50,744 bases of DNA from Peptococcaceae bacterium BRH_c4b (lineage in GTDB: Bacteria; Bacillota; Desulfotomaculia; Desulfotomaculales; Desulfocucumaceae). Of the stretch, positions 33,408 to 41,934 are shown piece by piece. The translations under genes and the position numbers were made by a program. The DNA lies in the NCBI GenBank assembly GCA_000961595.1, contig LADO01000001.1, positions 1-50,744 of the forward strand, read 5' to 3'. How positions within the stretch are numbered: the stretch's first letter is position 1; every line of letters starts with the position of its first letter. Under the pieces are notes generated by a model. That model was not told the origin of the DNA and did not search any database. It worked only from the letters and a program-made list of their open reading frames with translations.

Positions 33408-33869
33408 TTGAACAAAGGCCAAGTAAATTATCTCTTGTTGAACTATCCCGCTTTGACTGAATGGCTGGAGAACAGCCGGGAAGATATACTTCACGGGTAC
33501 CGGCAGACGGCTTTTGCCGGGGGCAACCGTGGAAGCGGCCACAGTGACCCGACAGCACGGAAAGCGGAACACCTGCTAGAATTCCAGCACGTTGAAGGTT
33601 TATTATCCGGTGTTGGTGGATGGATTGACACTGAGCTTGAGACGTACGACAGGCCCGTCTTGATTGAATTCTGGCGGTTACGTCACCTGGGGTTGTATTG
33701 GGTGGCCCGGAACCTGAACATGGAGCCGTGGAGGTGTAAAGCCAGGTGGGACATGATGACCAACAGTTTAATGAACTATCTGAGGAAGAATCAATCTGCT
33801 GGACATGCCTTCGCGCTTCCTGGTGGTGCCTTTGTCGATGGCCCACCGAACACATACCCGGCATTGTGA
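33408..33869 (+). CDS. ArpU/RinA-like phage transcription regulator (probable)
   Basis: 153 residues from TTG 33408, six bases after AAGGGGGG. NKGQVNYLLLNYPALTEWLE, GNRGSGHSDPTARKAEHLLE and FWRLRHLGLYWVARNLNMEP...RCKARWDMMTNSLMNYL match the build of ArpU-like late activators: a helical start, a GHSDPT(A/x)RKA loop and a C-terminal sigma-region-4-like HTH. The last 20 residues are low in structure because another gene overlaps them in a different frame. Confidence 0.7.
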   Translation: MNKGQVNYLLLNYPALTEWLENSREDILHGYRQTAFAGGNRGSGHSDPTARKAEHLLEFQHVEGLLSGVGGWIDTELETYDRPVLIEFWRLRHLGLYWVARNLNMEPWRCKARWDMMTNSLMNYLRKNQSAGHAFALPGGAFVDGPPNTYPAL

Positions 33870-33976
33870 CGAAACGGAAAGAAAACAATACAAAGGTAGT
33901 TTTAAGGTGTCCTTTGCACTGGCAGGAAGCGCCACTAAAAAATGGTAATCAATGGAGCGAAAAAGGGCAAATTTAA
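33746..33976 (+). CDS. Small Cys-rich phage-type protein, out-of-frame overlap
   Basis: 76 residues from GTG 33746, nine bases after GGAGGTG. It overlaps the ArpU-like gene by 124 bases in another frame. ICWTCLRASWWCLCRWPTEH then VVLRCPLHWQ is a Cys/Trp pattern I know from small phage proteins next to such regulators (CWTC...C...CP). Probably a zinc-binding protein. The conserved cysteines make this frame credible despite the overlap. Confidence 0.6.
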   Translation: MGHDDQQFNELSEEESICWTCLRASWWCLCRWPTEHIPGIVTKRKENNTKVVLRCPLHWQEAPLKNGNQWSEKGQI

Positions 33977-34099
33977 GGCCCATTTCCCCGTAGATTTCCC
34001 CAAGGGTTAAAACCATCCTTTTAAAGCCAGTAATAACAAGGGATACAGCTTCAAGACCTGCGGTTTATCAATCCGCATATTGGGCAAAGGAGGGGTTAT

Positions 34100-34405
34100 A
34101 TGCCGAATGATGACATGGATAAGATTAGAACAGCATTGCTTTTTAATTGTGGGAGTTTATTCCCTGATATTTCACCGGAAACACTGGACGAATTTGAAAA
34201 GGTCTTTAGTGAAAATAAGGCAGTTAATGAAATAGTAACAAGGCTGTATGACATTATAGTGTCTGTAAATAGCACAAGTATAAAAAACTGGCGTTGTATA
34301 AACTATGTAGCCGAATTATACAAAAATAATGACGTTGAATTGCATGAATACATGAATTGTTTAGATGCATTCTTGAGTAAATGCAATAAATCAAACATCA
34401 ATTAA
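34100..34405 (+). CDS. Unknown 101-aa protein
   Basis: ATG 34100 follows GCAAAGGAGGGGTTAT. Helical, acidic (MPNDDMDKIRTALLFNCGSL, VTRLYDIIVSVNSTSIKNWR) with cysteines near the C-terminus (MNCLDAFLSKCNK). No domain recognised. The preceding 123 bases carry two ATTTCCCC motifs 12 bp apart (33982 and 33994), echoing the att-arm repeats. Confidence 0.6.
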   Translation: MPNDDMDKIRTALLFNCGSLFPDISPETLDEFEKVFSENKAVNEIVTRLYDIIVSVNSTSIKNWRCINYVAELYKNNDVELHEYMNCLDAFLSKCNKSNIN

Positions 34406-34491
34406 ATATCTACAACTTAATATCAGAGGTTCATTAAAAACCCTTAATTCTTTATAAGATTGGGGTTTTATTATTTTAGGGGGTGTATTAA

Positions 34492-35961
34492 ATGGCATCT
34501 AATTCAAGCCTTAACTCTGATTATGGAAAGACATGGGGAGCGGGTAGCAGTTCAAGCAAGTCTTCCAGTTCCGGCAGTTCATCCAGCAGCAAAAGCAGCA
34601 GTTCGAGTAGTAGCAAATCCAGTAGTTCGCCCAAGTCCAGCGGAGGCGGCAGTTCCAGCGGCAACAAGGGTTACGCCTACACCGACAAATACGGTTTTTC
34701 CCATGTGGTGGGCGACTACAATACAGCACAGCAATACGCAGCACCTAGCACAGGCGTATACGACTATGCAGGTAAATATGGCGGCGGATATGCCTTGGAT
34801 AACGACAATAACCGGATTGCCTTAAATACGCCAGGGGTAATACCCTACGGCAACGATGTGAGGGACAAGGTTAATACTAATTTTACCTCTACGGGCCTGG
34901 GGGGAATAGCGAGTCCGTTGATACCGTCAGCACCGAAACTTAATACAACTACCCCGTTGATACCTTCGGCAACTGTGGCGGCATCGGCACCAAAACTAAC
35001 CCCATTACCAACAACGGGTGGTTATCAATCACACCTTAGTTGGTTCGGCAGTCCACAAAGCTATGCTGAAGCAATCAAGAGCAAGGAAGCAGCCGGCCTA
35101 ACCCTTGACGACCCGGTAGCGGCGGCAGCATTTAAGCGGGACTATGCGAGCCTGTTTTCGCCACTTATACCGGCAGCACAGACACAGGAGTTCCAATACT
35201 CGAAACTTATACCTGACTTGCCGCCGATGCCCAAATATGACGTATACACACCGAAGGCGTTTGATGCTGCAAGGGACTACACACCCCCAAGTATCGGCGG
35301 GGGGGACATTACTTGGCTGCCGACTAACCAGGCGATTGCTCAATTTAACCAAAACGAGCAGAACCAGTACAATGCCAGCCTGAACGGGTACAACTCCCAA
35401 TACGATCAATGGAAGGGTCAATACAACATTGCATGGCAGCAGCAGCAGGAGTTGCAGCGGCAGAAGGAATACGCGGCTGAACTGGCGGCAAAGGCGAAGA
35501 CGCTGGAGACTGAAGCGAAGCAGGATGCTTACAATCAGGCGCTAAAGCGTTTGGAGGCTACAGGGAGAGTTCTGACCGATGCGGATGCCAAAATACTTGG
35601 GATGCCAAAGGGGGCGACTACACTGGAATACCAAGCGACTCAGTACGAGTTAAAGAAGCCGTACTATAACCCGAATAGTGGGGGTGGTGGTTCTGGCGGC
35701 AGCGAAAAACAAAGCGACTGGGAAGGCGCTATCTACAGCACGGCGGATTATTACAAGAGCGGAAAAGATTATCTTGCCGACCTTGAAAGATACAAACAGC
35801 CGATAATTTCCAAGGTTGGCGTAAATGGATATAGACGGCTTGTAGAAGATGCCTATAATATGGGCACAGGTAGCAAATTTACACCGGGCGGCAATCCCAT
35901 GTTTACCTATGAAAACGGCAGTCCGTTGGGAACAGCACTTAAAAACGCGGGCGCATTGTAA
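34492..35961 (+). CDS. Large Ser-rich phage-like protein, unknown
   Basis: 489 residues, ATG 34492 after AGGGGGTGTATTAA. Residues 14-57 are almost pure Ser with Lys and Gly. Next come YAYTDKYGFSHVVGDYNTAQ and a Pro/Thr-rich region with three (S)PLIP(S/A)A repeats, and a Gln-rich coiled coil about 300-350 (WQQQQELQRQKEYAAELAAK). A Gly-rich linker follows, then a folded C-terminus (RRLVEDAYNMGTGSKFTPGG). The modular low-complexity build suits a phage structural or ejected protein. It lies 12 bases before the 1226-aa gene, same operon. Confidence 0.7.
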   Translation: MASNSSLNSDYGKTWGAGSSSSKSSSSGSSSSSKSSSSSSSKSSSSPKSSGGGSSSGNKGYAYTDKYGFSHVVGDYNTAQQYAAPSTGVYDYAGKYGGGYALDNDNNRIALNTPGVIPYGNDVRDKVNTNFTSTGLGGIASPLIPSAPKLNTTTPLIPSATVAASAPKLTPLPTTGGYQSHLSWFGSPQSYAEAIKSKEAAGLTLDDPVAAAAFKRDYASLFSPLIPAAQTQEFQYSKLIPDLPPMPKYDVYTPKAFDAARDYTPPSIGGGDITWLPTNQAIAQFNQNEQNQYNASLNGYNSQYDQWKGQYNIAWQQQQELQRQKEYAAELAAKAKTLETEAKQDAYNQALKRLEATGRVLTDADAKILGMPKGATTLEYQATQYELKKPYYNPNSGGGGSGGSEKQSDWEGAIYSTADYYKSGKDYLADLERYKQPIISKVGVNGYRRLVEDAYNMGTGSKFTPGGNPMFTYENGSPLGTALKNAGAL

Positions 35962-35973
35962 GGGGGTGGTATT

Positions 35974-38900
35974 GTGGCAGACTTAAACGCATTCTACGCA
36001 ACATTTAACCAAGGCGGCAATGAAAAAAGGGCAAACCAGACCGCCTCAAAGAAAAAGAAAACCACATTAGATAGCTTTTATGCTACCTTTGAGCAGCCGG
36101 CCAAGACTTCCCCGGCATCGAGTGATTATTTTAAGGACCCGGCAAACCAGCTTGCCATGTTCGAGGAGGAGCCGGTTAAAAAGAAGACGACAGCGAAGCC
36201 AGCTTCAGGCAAGCATGCAGCCGGTGAATTAACGCCTGGGCAAAGAGCATATGAAGAAAAATGGATGAAAGAGCATCCTTTTATTACAAAAGCCGCTAAA
36301 GTAATCGGTACGCCTTTCGCGGCTGTCTTTGGTAATCCGTTCATGGAGCGTGTAGGCGAGGCGGGAAGCGAAGTCCGCTTTATGACGGATAACCCAAACA
36401 AAACTACTACGGGCAATAAAAAGTTAGACACGGCTGCTGATTTCCTTGGCGGCATGACTGGGTTTGTCGGTAATCCTGGCGGAGCAGCGCCGTCTGTTGG
36501 TGGGGCGGTATTTCGGGCAGGAGAAAAGGGTGTTGAACAACTTGCCGCTAAAGCGCCGCAAATACTACCCGGTATTACTAAGGTGGCACAGAAGATTCCT
36601 GCTCCTGCATCAAAAATACTGGAGCATTCAGGGAAGATCGCTGGTGGTAGTGCGCTGTATGAAGGGGTTACGGCGTCAGCTAGTGACCATCCTGTCAGTG
36701 CTGGAGAACTTGCGAAGGTGGCTGGGCAGAATGTATTGCTTGGCCTTTTTCTTCGCGGCCTTGCAAAAACGGGTACGGAGCTTAATAAAACAGGTATCCC
36801 AACTATTGAGAATCTTGACTTGAGAGGAATGACACCTGAGAAGGCGCTGAATGTGGAAGGAGCGAAGCCGGGGCAGGTTATTCCCTCGCGTTCTTCTCGC
36901 AGTGGTGGAACGGTAAGCACGACACCTAAGCTATCCAGCGTAGAGAAGGATACGCTAAGAAACAGGCTAAGTAATGAATTGGGGATTAAGCCGGAACCGG
37001 TTGCGCCTAATGCTGTATTACTGCCACAGACTCCCCAAAACCCTTTGTACCGAAGCGGAGCGCAGAACATTGAATTTCCCAATAGGATGTATGATCCGGT
37101 TCTCGCTAATGCAAGGCCGATACCGGGAGGCGGTTTCATCCCTGCACCACAGAGAACACCATTAATACCGCAGGAGATGCCCCAGGGTGGACAGTTACCA
37201 CCTGGCATTAGCCCTATGAGCTTTACGACCCCCAAGAAAATGTCACCGGTGGGCGAAGGGCAGAAGGCGCGATCATTCCAGGTGTCAGCGGCCAAAGCGC
37301 CAATAACTGACGATATGACAAGGGCCGGTTTAGTGTCGGATATTTACCCGGGCGGACCGGGGGCCTATAATCCTGTCAAACTGAAAGAGGTAGACGTTGA
37401 GGCAAGGAAGATGGTAAACATTAACCCTGAAAAGGCTTATCGGTTTGTTATGGAGGATAAGGAACCCGGCGCATTGCATACAGCTGCAGGTATTCGCCTG
37501 GTTGAGAAATATCAAAACCTGAATAATTATGACCGTGCCATTGATGTGGCGGAAGCATTGGCCGAAAAGCTGACCAAACAAGGGCAGGCGATCAGTGCAG
37601 CCCGGCTAATGGGAGCATTAAAGCCTGACGGTGTCTTAGTGTTCGCACAGCGGCAGATTCGCAAAATAAATAACAGCAAGGCATTTAACACCAAAGACCT
37701 GAAACTTACCCCGGACATGGCAAAGGGTTTGAAAGAACTGTCTCAGAGGGTCCAGGATGCCGCTGACGAGGGCGTAAGGTTGGAGGCAAGCCAGGAGTTA
37801 CAGCAGGCATTGAATAGCCTTAAACCTGCTGGAATAGGCCGTAAAATAGCCACAGGACAGACCATAGCGCAATTACTGAATACGAAAACAATTATTCGGA
37901 ACGTGGCCGGCAATGAATTGTTCTACCGTCTTGAACGGTTAAACAAATACCCGGCTACTCTGATTGACTGGACCCGTAGCAGGATAACCGGAGGCCCGCG
38001 CACAGTAACATTCAGGACGGCAGGCCAGGGCGGGTACTGGAAGGGCTTTTTGAAGGGCGCTAAAGCTGGCTGGAAAGGTGTTAACCCGCAAGGGATCACT
38101 ACCCAATATGACCTGGGGTATGGTCCGGCGTTTAACGTCAAGGGAAACATTGCTGAAAAAACCATGGCTTACCTTGAAAGGACTATGGGTGCCACGTTAA
38201 AGGGATTTGATCATGCCGCATTTAACAGGGCGAAAAACCAGACCCTTGGAGAGTTGGCAACTCTCCGGGCAATAAATACCACTGGCAGAGCGAACCCGGC
38301 CACAGTGCGGCAGTTTATGACCGAAGCCGAGGACAATATTCTTAATGTTGCGGATGAGTACGGAAAATACGTTACCTTCCAGGATAATAATATGATCAGC
38401 AGGGGTCTTGTTGCAGTTAAAAGGGGTCTAAATAAATTGACAGGAAGTGAAGACTTCGGATTGGGCGATATTGTCTTAAAGTATCCCAAGACGCCAGGTG
38501 CCTTGATTGCCCGTGGCCTTGAATACTCCCCGGCAGGCTTTCTTAAATCGGCCTATCAGTTAGCAAAGGTAAAGGGCATACTGAGAGGGAAGGCAGACCC
38601 ACGGGAAGTAACCCTTGCGCTTTCCCGGGCCATAACCGGAACGCTGGGATTAACCGGCCTGGGTTATTACCTGGCTGACGTGGGCATTATCACCGGCAGC
38701 GCAGACAAGGACAAGGACGTTAGAGCCTTGCAGCAGCAGGTAGGAGAAGGGCCATACCGTGTTAATGTTTCTGCTCTTACTCGTTGGGTGCGTAGTGGCT
38801 TTAACCGTCAAGTGGCCGAACCGCGGGAGGGCGACAGGTTAATTACTTACGACTGGGCACAACCCGTAGCAATGGCGATAAGCGCAGGAGCCAACATAAA

Positions 38901-39654
38901 CCAGTCAATCAAAGAAAAGGCCACGGCAGAGGATGCCGCCAAGGGCATGGCCGGAACCCTGGCGGGAAGCCTGGAAGGGGCAGTTAATACCATAGCAGAG
39001 CAGCCGGTATTGCAGGGCCTTACAAGGCCGCTGCAAGGGTATAGCCTGGGTGAAAGCCTTACTGGTGTAGCTAAAAGTATACCGGCGAGTTTTGCGCCCA
39101 CACTGGGCAACCAAGTGAGAACCTATGCAGATAATACCAGTAGGCTCACGTATGACCCGAACCCGGCAAGAGAGGCACTAAACAAGGCGCAGGTAAAACT
39201 GCCCTTTGTTGCTGGCAAGCTGCCCCCGGCCTATAACACGTTCGGACAGAAGAAGGAAACCTACCAGGACGGCAGTAACAACCTGTTTAATGTGTTCCTG
39301 AACCCATCCTTTGTAAGCCGGTACAACTTAACACCGGAGGCCCGTATGGTAGTTGATACATTCAAGGAGACCGGCGAAACCAAGCAAGTGCCTCGGGTGG
39401 TACCGAAGAAGTTTATTGTAAGCGGGAAGTCTTTTGTGCTGACACCGCAGGAGTACAGCGAGTTTCAGCGGATTGTTGGCGAAAATACCACAGAAGGATT
39501 CTCCCGTATACCGGACTGGTTGCCTACAGACAGAAAAATTGACCGCATGGTTGATGTGCTGACGGATGCCGGGCGGAAAGGAAAGAGGGAGTTATTAGAG
39601 GCCCGGGGGATCAGGGTAAGAGAAAAAGGAAACAGCTTGATATTAATGCCATAG
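35974..39654 (+). CDS. Giant polyvalent-type phage protein (1226 aa)
   Basis: GTG 35974 after AAGGGGGTGGTATT. N-terminus repeats LNAFYATFNQ and LDSFYATFEQ, then disordered basic linkers and Gly/Ala-rich helices (GTPFAAVFGNPFMERVGEAG, VLLGLFLRGLAKTGTELNKT). The middle has QLLNTKTIIRNVAGNELFYR, the (L)NxKTxxRNxxGN signature I know from large polyvalent proteins of phages, and YLERTMGATLKGFDHAAFNR. The C-terminus has KKFIVSGKSFVLTPQEYSEF. Such proteins are thought to travel with the DNA into the new cell. No nuclease or protease motif seen. Followed by two hairpins. Confidence 0.75.
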   Translation: MADLNAFYATFNQGGNEKRANQTASKKKKTTLDSFYATFEQPAKTSPASSDYFKDPANQLAMFEEEPVKKKTTAKPASGKHAAGELTPGQRAYEEKWMKEHPFITKAAKVIGTPFAAVFGNPFMERVGEAGSEVRFMTDNPNKTTTGNKKLDTAADFLGGMTGFVGNPGGAAPSVGGAVFRAGEKGVEQLAAKAPQILPGITKVAQKIPAPASKILEHSGKIAGGSALYEGVTASASDHPVSAGELAKVAGQNVLLGLFLRGLAKTGTELNKTGIPTIENLDLRGMTPEKALNVEGAKPGQVIPSRSSRSGGTVSTTPKLSSVEKDTLRNRLSNELGIKPEPVAPNAVLLPQTPQNPLYRSGAQNIEFPNRMYDPVLANARPIPGGGFIPAPQRTPLIPQEMPQGGQLPPGISPMSFTTPKKMSPVGEGQKARSFQVSAAKAPITDDMTRAGLVSDIYPGGPGAYNPVKLKEVDVEARKMVNINPEKAYRFVMEDKEPGALHTAAGIRLVEKYQNLNNYDRAIDVAEALAEKLTKQGQAISAARLMGALKPDGVLVFAQRQIRKINNSKAFNTKDLKLTPDMAKGLKELSQRVQDAADEGVRLEASQELQQALNSLKPAGIGRKIATGQTIAQLLNTKTIIRNVAGNELFYRLERLNKYPATLIDWTRSRITGGPRTVTFRTAGQGGYWKGFLKGAKAGWKGVNPQGITTQYDLGYGPAFNVKGNIAEKTMAYLERTMGATLKGFDHAAFNRAKNQTLGELATLRAINTTGRANPATVRQFMTEAEDNILNVADEYGKYVTFQDNNMISRGLVAVKRGLNKLTGSEDFGLGDIVLKYPKTPGALIARGLEYSPAGFLKSAYQLAKVKGILRGKADPREVTLALSRAITGTLGLTGLGYYLADVGIITGSADKDKDVRALQQQVGEGPYRVNVSALTRWVRSGFNRQVAEPREGDRLITYDWAQPVAMAISAGANINQSIKEKATAEDAAKGMAGTLAGSLEGAVNTIAEQPVLQGLTRPLQGYSLGESLTGVAKSIPASFAPTLGNQVRTYADNTSRLTYDPNPAREALNKAQVKLPFVAGKLPPAYNTFGQKKETYQDGSNNLFNVFLNPSFVSRYNLTPEARMVVDTFKETGETKQVPRVVPKKFIVSGKSFVLTPQEYSEFQRIVGENTTEGFSRIPDWLPTDRKIDRMVDVLTDAGRKGKRELLEARGIRVREKGNSLILMP

Positions 39655-39666
39655 TTTAATACTAAA

Positions 39667-39715
39667 TATAACCGCTTCCAGGGGTGGCAGGCTGCAGTCC
39701 TGTCAGGCGGTTATA
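39667..39715 (+). other. Hairpin after the giant gene
   Basis: TATAACCGC (39667-39675) pairs with GCGGTTATA (39707-39715), 9 bp perfect, enclosing an inner GGCAGG/CCTGTC stem-loop. It has no T-run of its own and lies directly before a conventional terminator. Confidence 0.55.
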
Positions 39716-39717
39716 AT

Positions 39718-39757
39718 AAAGCAGCTCGGGGGTGTCATCTCCTGGGCTGCTTTTTTT
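39718..39757 (+). terminator. Rho-independent terminator of the main operon
   Basis: AAAGCAGC (39718-39725) and GCTGCTTT (39746-39753) with inner pairs, then TTTT. Confidence 0.85.
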
Positions 39758-39799
39758 ATATCAAACAAAGGCCCGGACGGTGTAATGCTGCTCCGGGTT

Positions 39800-40573
39800 T
39801 TAATAATTAGCAAAGTAAATGACCACTATTAATATAACAATCGCAGTAATTCCTCGCACGTAACCAATGCGTTTATGCCTAACAATAAATCCTCCCTTTT
39901 CATCCCATGCTGTTTCTCCTTGACCCTTTAACCTGCTATAAGAGGCTAATATTGTAAATAGGGATATAACGGGAATGCCAAGACCTAAACCTGTCAACCA
40001 TAAATGAATAGTTCTTTTAATGGCTTTTTTAAAGGTTATTTTATCACCGTTAATTGTTATTAATTCCTCTCTTAACAACCATTTTCCTGGTGTAGTTCCA
40101 AAGGTAGAAAGGCAAAATGCCTCTAAAAATATTAACGAAATAAAGCAAATAGACATCAAAAATGCATATGCAAAATCTGATTTATCATAAAAATAACTTG
40201 GGATATATTGATATAAAGAAAACGAATTGAACAATATAAAAAAACATAAGGCTCCAAGACTTAAATCTATATACCTTGCTCCAAATCTAACCCAAGGTCT
40301 AACTTGAATGACAGCATTAGTTTCTCCATAATAATTGTAGCTATCTTGCTGGGTAGATGAGTAATGACTTTTTCTTAATATGTCGTATCCTTCTCTTTTA
40401 ACCGGGTCTATTAGGGATTCATAAGCTTCATTAATTTCTTTCATTGTTGTTTCGTTACCACCAACATCAGGATGATGAATTTTTGCAAGTCTTCGATATG
40501 CGGCTTCAATAACTTCTTTGCTGGCATTGGGGCTGACTTGTAAGACCTCGTAATAGTCTGGAATAACAGACAC
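39800..40573 (-). CDS. J-domain/RDD-domain fusion membrane protein
   Basis: 257 residues from GTG 40573 after AGGAGGGTAATAAAA. Residues 5-68 are a complete J domain (YYEVLQVSPNASKEVIEAAY, HHPDVGG with HPD, INEAYESL), which stimulates Hsp70 ATPase. Residues about 95-235 form an RDD domain (RFGARYIDLSLGALCFFILF, FGTTPGKWLLREELI, KRTIHLWLTGLGLGIPV) with three or four membrane helices. A final hydrophobic segment ends the protein. It would recruit cytosolic DnaK to the membrane. AT-rich, opposite to the phage-like operon: likely cargo. Confidence 0.85.
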   Translation of the reverse strand: MSVIPDYYEVLQVSPNASKEVIEAAYRRLAKIHHPDVGGNETTMKEINEAYESLIDPVKREGYDILRKSHYSSTQQDSYNYYGETNAVIQVRPWVRFGARYIDLSLGALCFFILFNSFSLYQYIPSYFYDKSDFAYAFLMSICFISLIFLEAFCLSTFGTTPGKWLLREELITINGDKITFKKAIKRTIHLWLTGLGLGIPVISLFTILASYSRLKGQGETAWDEKGGFIVRHKRIGYVRGITAIVILIVVIYFANY

Positions 40574-40707
40574 TTTTATTACCCTCCTACTCTTGATACG
40601 GTTAATTTATGAATTATTAAAAACCTTGGCTTAATTTCGGCAATCAACTACAAATTACCTTCGGGAAAAATGTCGAATATTAAGATCAGAAAAATATTCC
40701 TGTTTTA

Positions 40708-40736
40708 TTGACTGGTGAACAGTGACGCAATATAAT
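40708..40736 (+). promoter_or_regulatory. Strong promoter of the accessory module
   Basis: TTGACT (40708-40713), 17-base spacer, TATAAT (40731-40736), 40 bases before the second Xis-like gene. Confidence 0.8.
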
Positions 40737-40775
40737 TAATATTAACTTATAATGACTAATTGAAAGGGGTGAAAT

Positions 40776-40946
40776 ATGGAGCAGGAACTATTAACTGTTG
40801 AGGAGCTTTGCCGGTGGTTGAAAATAAGCAGATCAACTGCTGATAGATGGCGGAAGGAAGGAATGCCATTTATAAAGCAAAGCAGACTTGTAAGGTTTGA
40901 TAGGGAAGAAGTATTAAAATGGCTCAAGAAAAACAGCAAAAAATAA
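40776..40946 (+). CDS. Second excisionase-like HTH protein (56 aa)
   Basis: ATG 40776 after GAAAGGGGTGAAAT; short gene ending at TAA 40946. LLTVEELCRWLKISRSTADR then WRKEGMPFIKQSRLVRFDRE and VLKWLKKN: a complete MerR-like HTH_17 (Xis) domain. Different from the Xis-like protein at 27746, and driven by its own promoter. May be the true excisionase or a relic of another element. Confidence 0.82.
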   Translation: MEQELLTVEELCRWLKISRSTADRWRKEGMPFIKQSRLVRFDREEVLKWLKKNSKK

Positions 40947-40983
40947 GGAAGTCGCCCCTCCGCCAAGAGATAACGACTTCCGA

Positions 40984-41011
40984 AAAACCCCTACCGCATG
41001 GGGAGGGTTTT
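40984..41011 (+). terminator. Hairpin after the 56-aa gene
   Basis: AAAACCC (40984-40990) and GGGTTTT (41005-41011) with CCTACC/GGGG pairing inside. Terminator or attenuator between the Xis-like gene and the three genes downstream. Confidence 0.6.
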
Positions 41012-41078
41012 CTATTGCCTTTTTCAGGATAAACCCTCCCCGGAAGATTGTCAATACAAATTTTGGGAGGTAATGTTA

Positions 41079-41441
41079 ATGACATTAGAATATGAGAGTT
41101 TTCCGCGTCACGATATAAAAACCCCAGCCGGTAACACAATGCACCTTTTTATTATTCCTGCAGGCAGTCGGTGGTTCAGACCGATGGGTGTTGATGATGT
41201 AAGCGCATTAATTCAAGTTACGGAGTCTCTTCTAGGTGATATGCCAGCCAGATCAGTGTATATCAGAAAGGAAATGGTTGATATAGATAGTATAGAAAGC
41301 AGGCTTTTAGAATTAATGGTTATGTTGGATGTATTCATCTCAAGAGGCGTAGAAGGATATTGTATTTATAAGACCAGAGAAAACTTCAAGGATGAATTTA
41401 TGAATGGGTTCAATACTCAAAACAGAGAGGCGGTGTCTTAA
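41079..41441 (+). CDS. Unknown 120-aa protein
   Basis: ATG 41079 is nine bases after GGGAGG; ATG 41073 is too close. Mixed alpha/beta (TMHLFIIPAGSRWFRPMGVD, IESRLLELMVMLDVFISRGV). No known domain. Its stop overlaps the next start (TAATG). Confidence 0.6.
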   Translation: MTLEYESFPRHDIKTPAGNTMHLFIIPAGSRWFRPMGVDDVSALIQVTESLLGDMPARSVYIRKEMVDIDSIESRLLELMVMLDVFISRGVEGYCIYKTRENFKDEFMNGFNTQNREAVS

Positions 41442-41656
41442 TGAACCGTTATTTTGCAAACCTACCTAAAGAATTGGCAGAATTTACGAGTACAAAAGAG
41501 CCAGTCATTCAATTGATTAGTTCACGGCATTGCCCAAATTATGACCGGCCATGTAAGGAAAAATGCAATAATGACGGCTGTTGCCTGGGTGAGATTAAAT
41601 GCGGGAATGAGTGTCCGAACTGCGGACAGTGCCCGAACAACGAGGGGGTGGTTTAA
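41441..41656 (+). CDS. Small Cys-rich (knuckle-like) protein
   Basis: 71 residues, TAATG overlap on both sides. The C-terminal 36 residues hold ten cysteines: HCPNYDRPCKEKCNNDGCC then LGEIKCGNECPNCGQCPN, a probable metal-binding cluster. Partly reminiscent of zinc knuckles, but the spacing fits no family I know. Middle gene of a three-gene operon that ends just before the hairpin array. Confidence 0.65.
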   Translation: MNRYFANLPKELAEFTSTKEPVIQLISSRHCPNYDRPCKEKCNNDGCCLGEIKCGNECPNCGQCPNNEGVV

Positions 41657-41865
41657 TGGATGACGCGGCATGGGCGGAGTATGTTTTGGAGGAGCTTGAA
41701 AAGGCAAGCCCGGAAAAGCGCGAAATGTTAATAACGACCATAAACTATTTGGCGGCAAAGAGCAAAGGCGATGTCGAGCAGGCCCAGGCGTTATTGTTTC
41801 TCTTGCCTAAATGGGTGAGGCAGGTTATAAAGATGGTATCCACCCAAAGCTGCAATACAAGATAA
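41656..41865 (+). CDS. Small helical protein, unknown
   Basis: 69 residues, TAATG overlap. WAEYVLEELEKASPEKREML, AAKSKGDVEQAQALLFLLPK. All-helical prediction by eye; no domain known. Last gene of the operon; a terminator follows at 41898. Confidence 0.6.
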   Translation: MDDAAWAEYVLEELEKASPEKREMLITTINYLAAKSKGDVEQAQALLFLLPKWVRQVIKMVSTQSCNTR

Positions 41866-41897
41866 GCCCCTCATATTCCCTTGTAGCGAGAGATATT

Positions 41898-41934
41898 AAC
41901 CCCGGTAAGGGTTTATACCTCCGGGGTTTTATAT
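41898..41934 (+). terminator. Terminator of the three-gene operon
   Basis: AACCCCGG (41898-41905) and CCGGGGTT (41921-41928), then TT and an AT tract. Confidence 0.8.

Noticed and set aside
36126-37295. 389-codon frame antisense to the giant gene
   Set aside because: Shadow frame: Cys/Pro/Gly-rich, no start signals, no domain, while the plus-strand gene has clear protein features.
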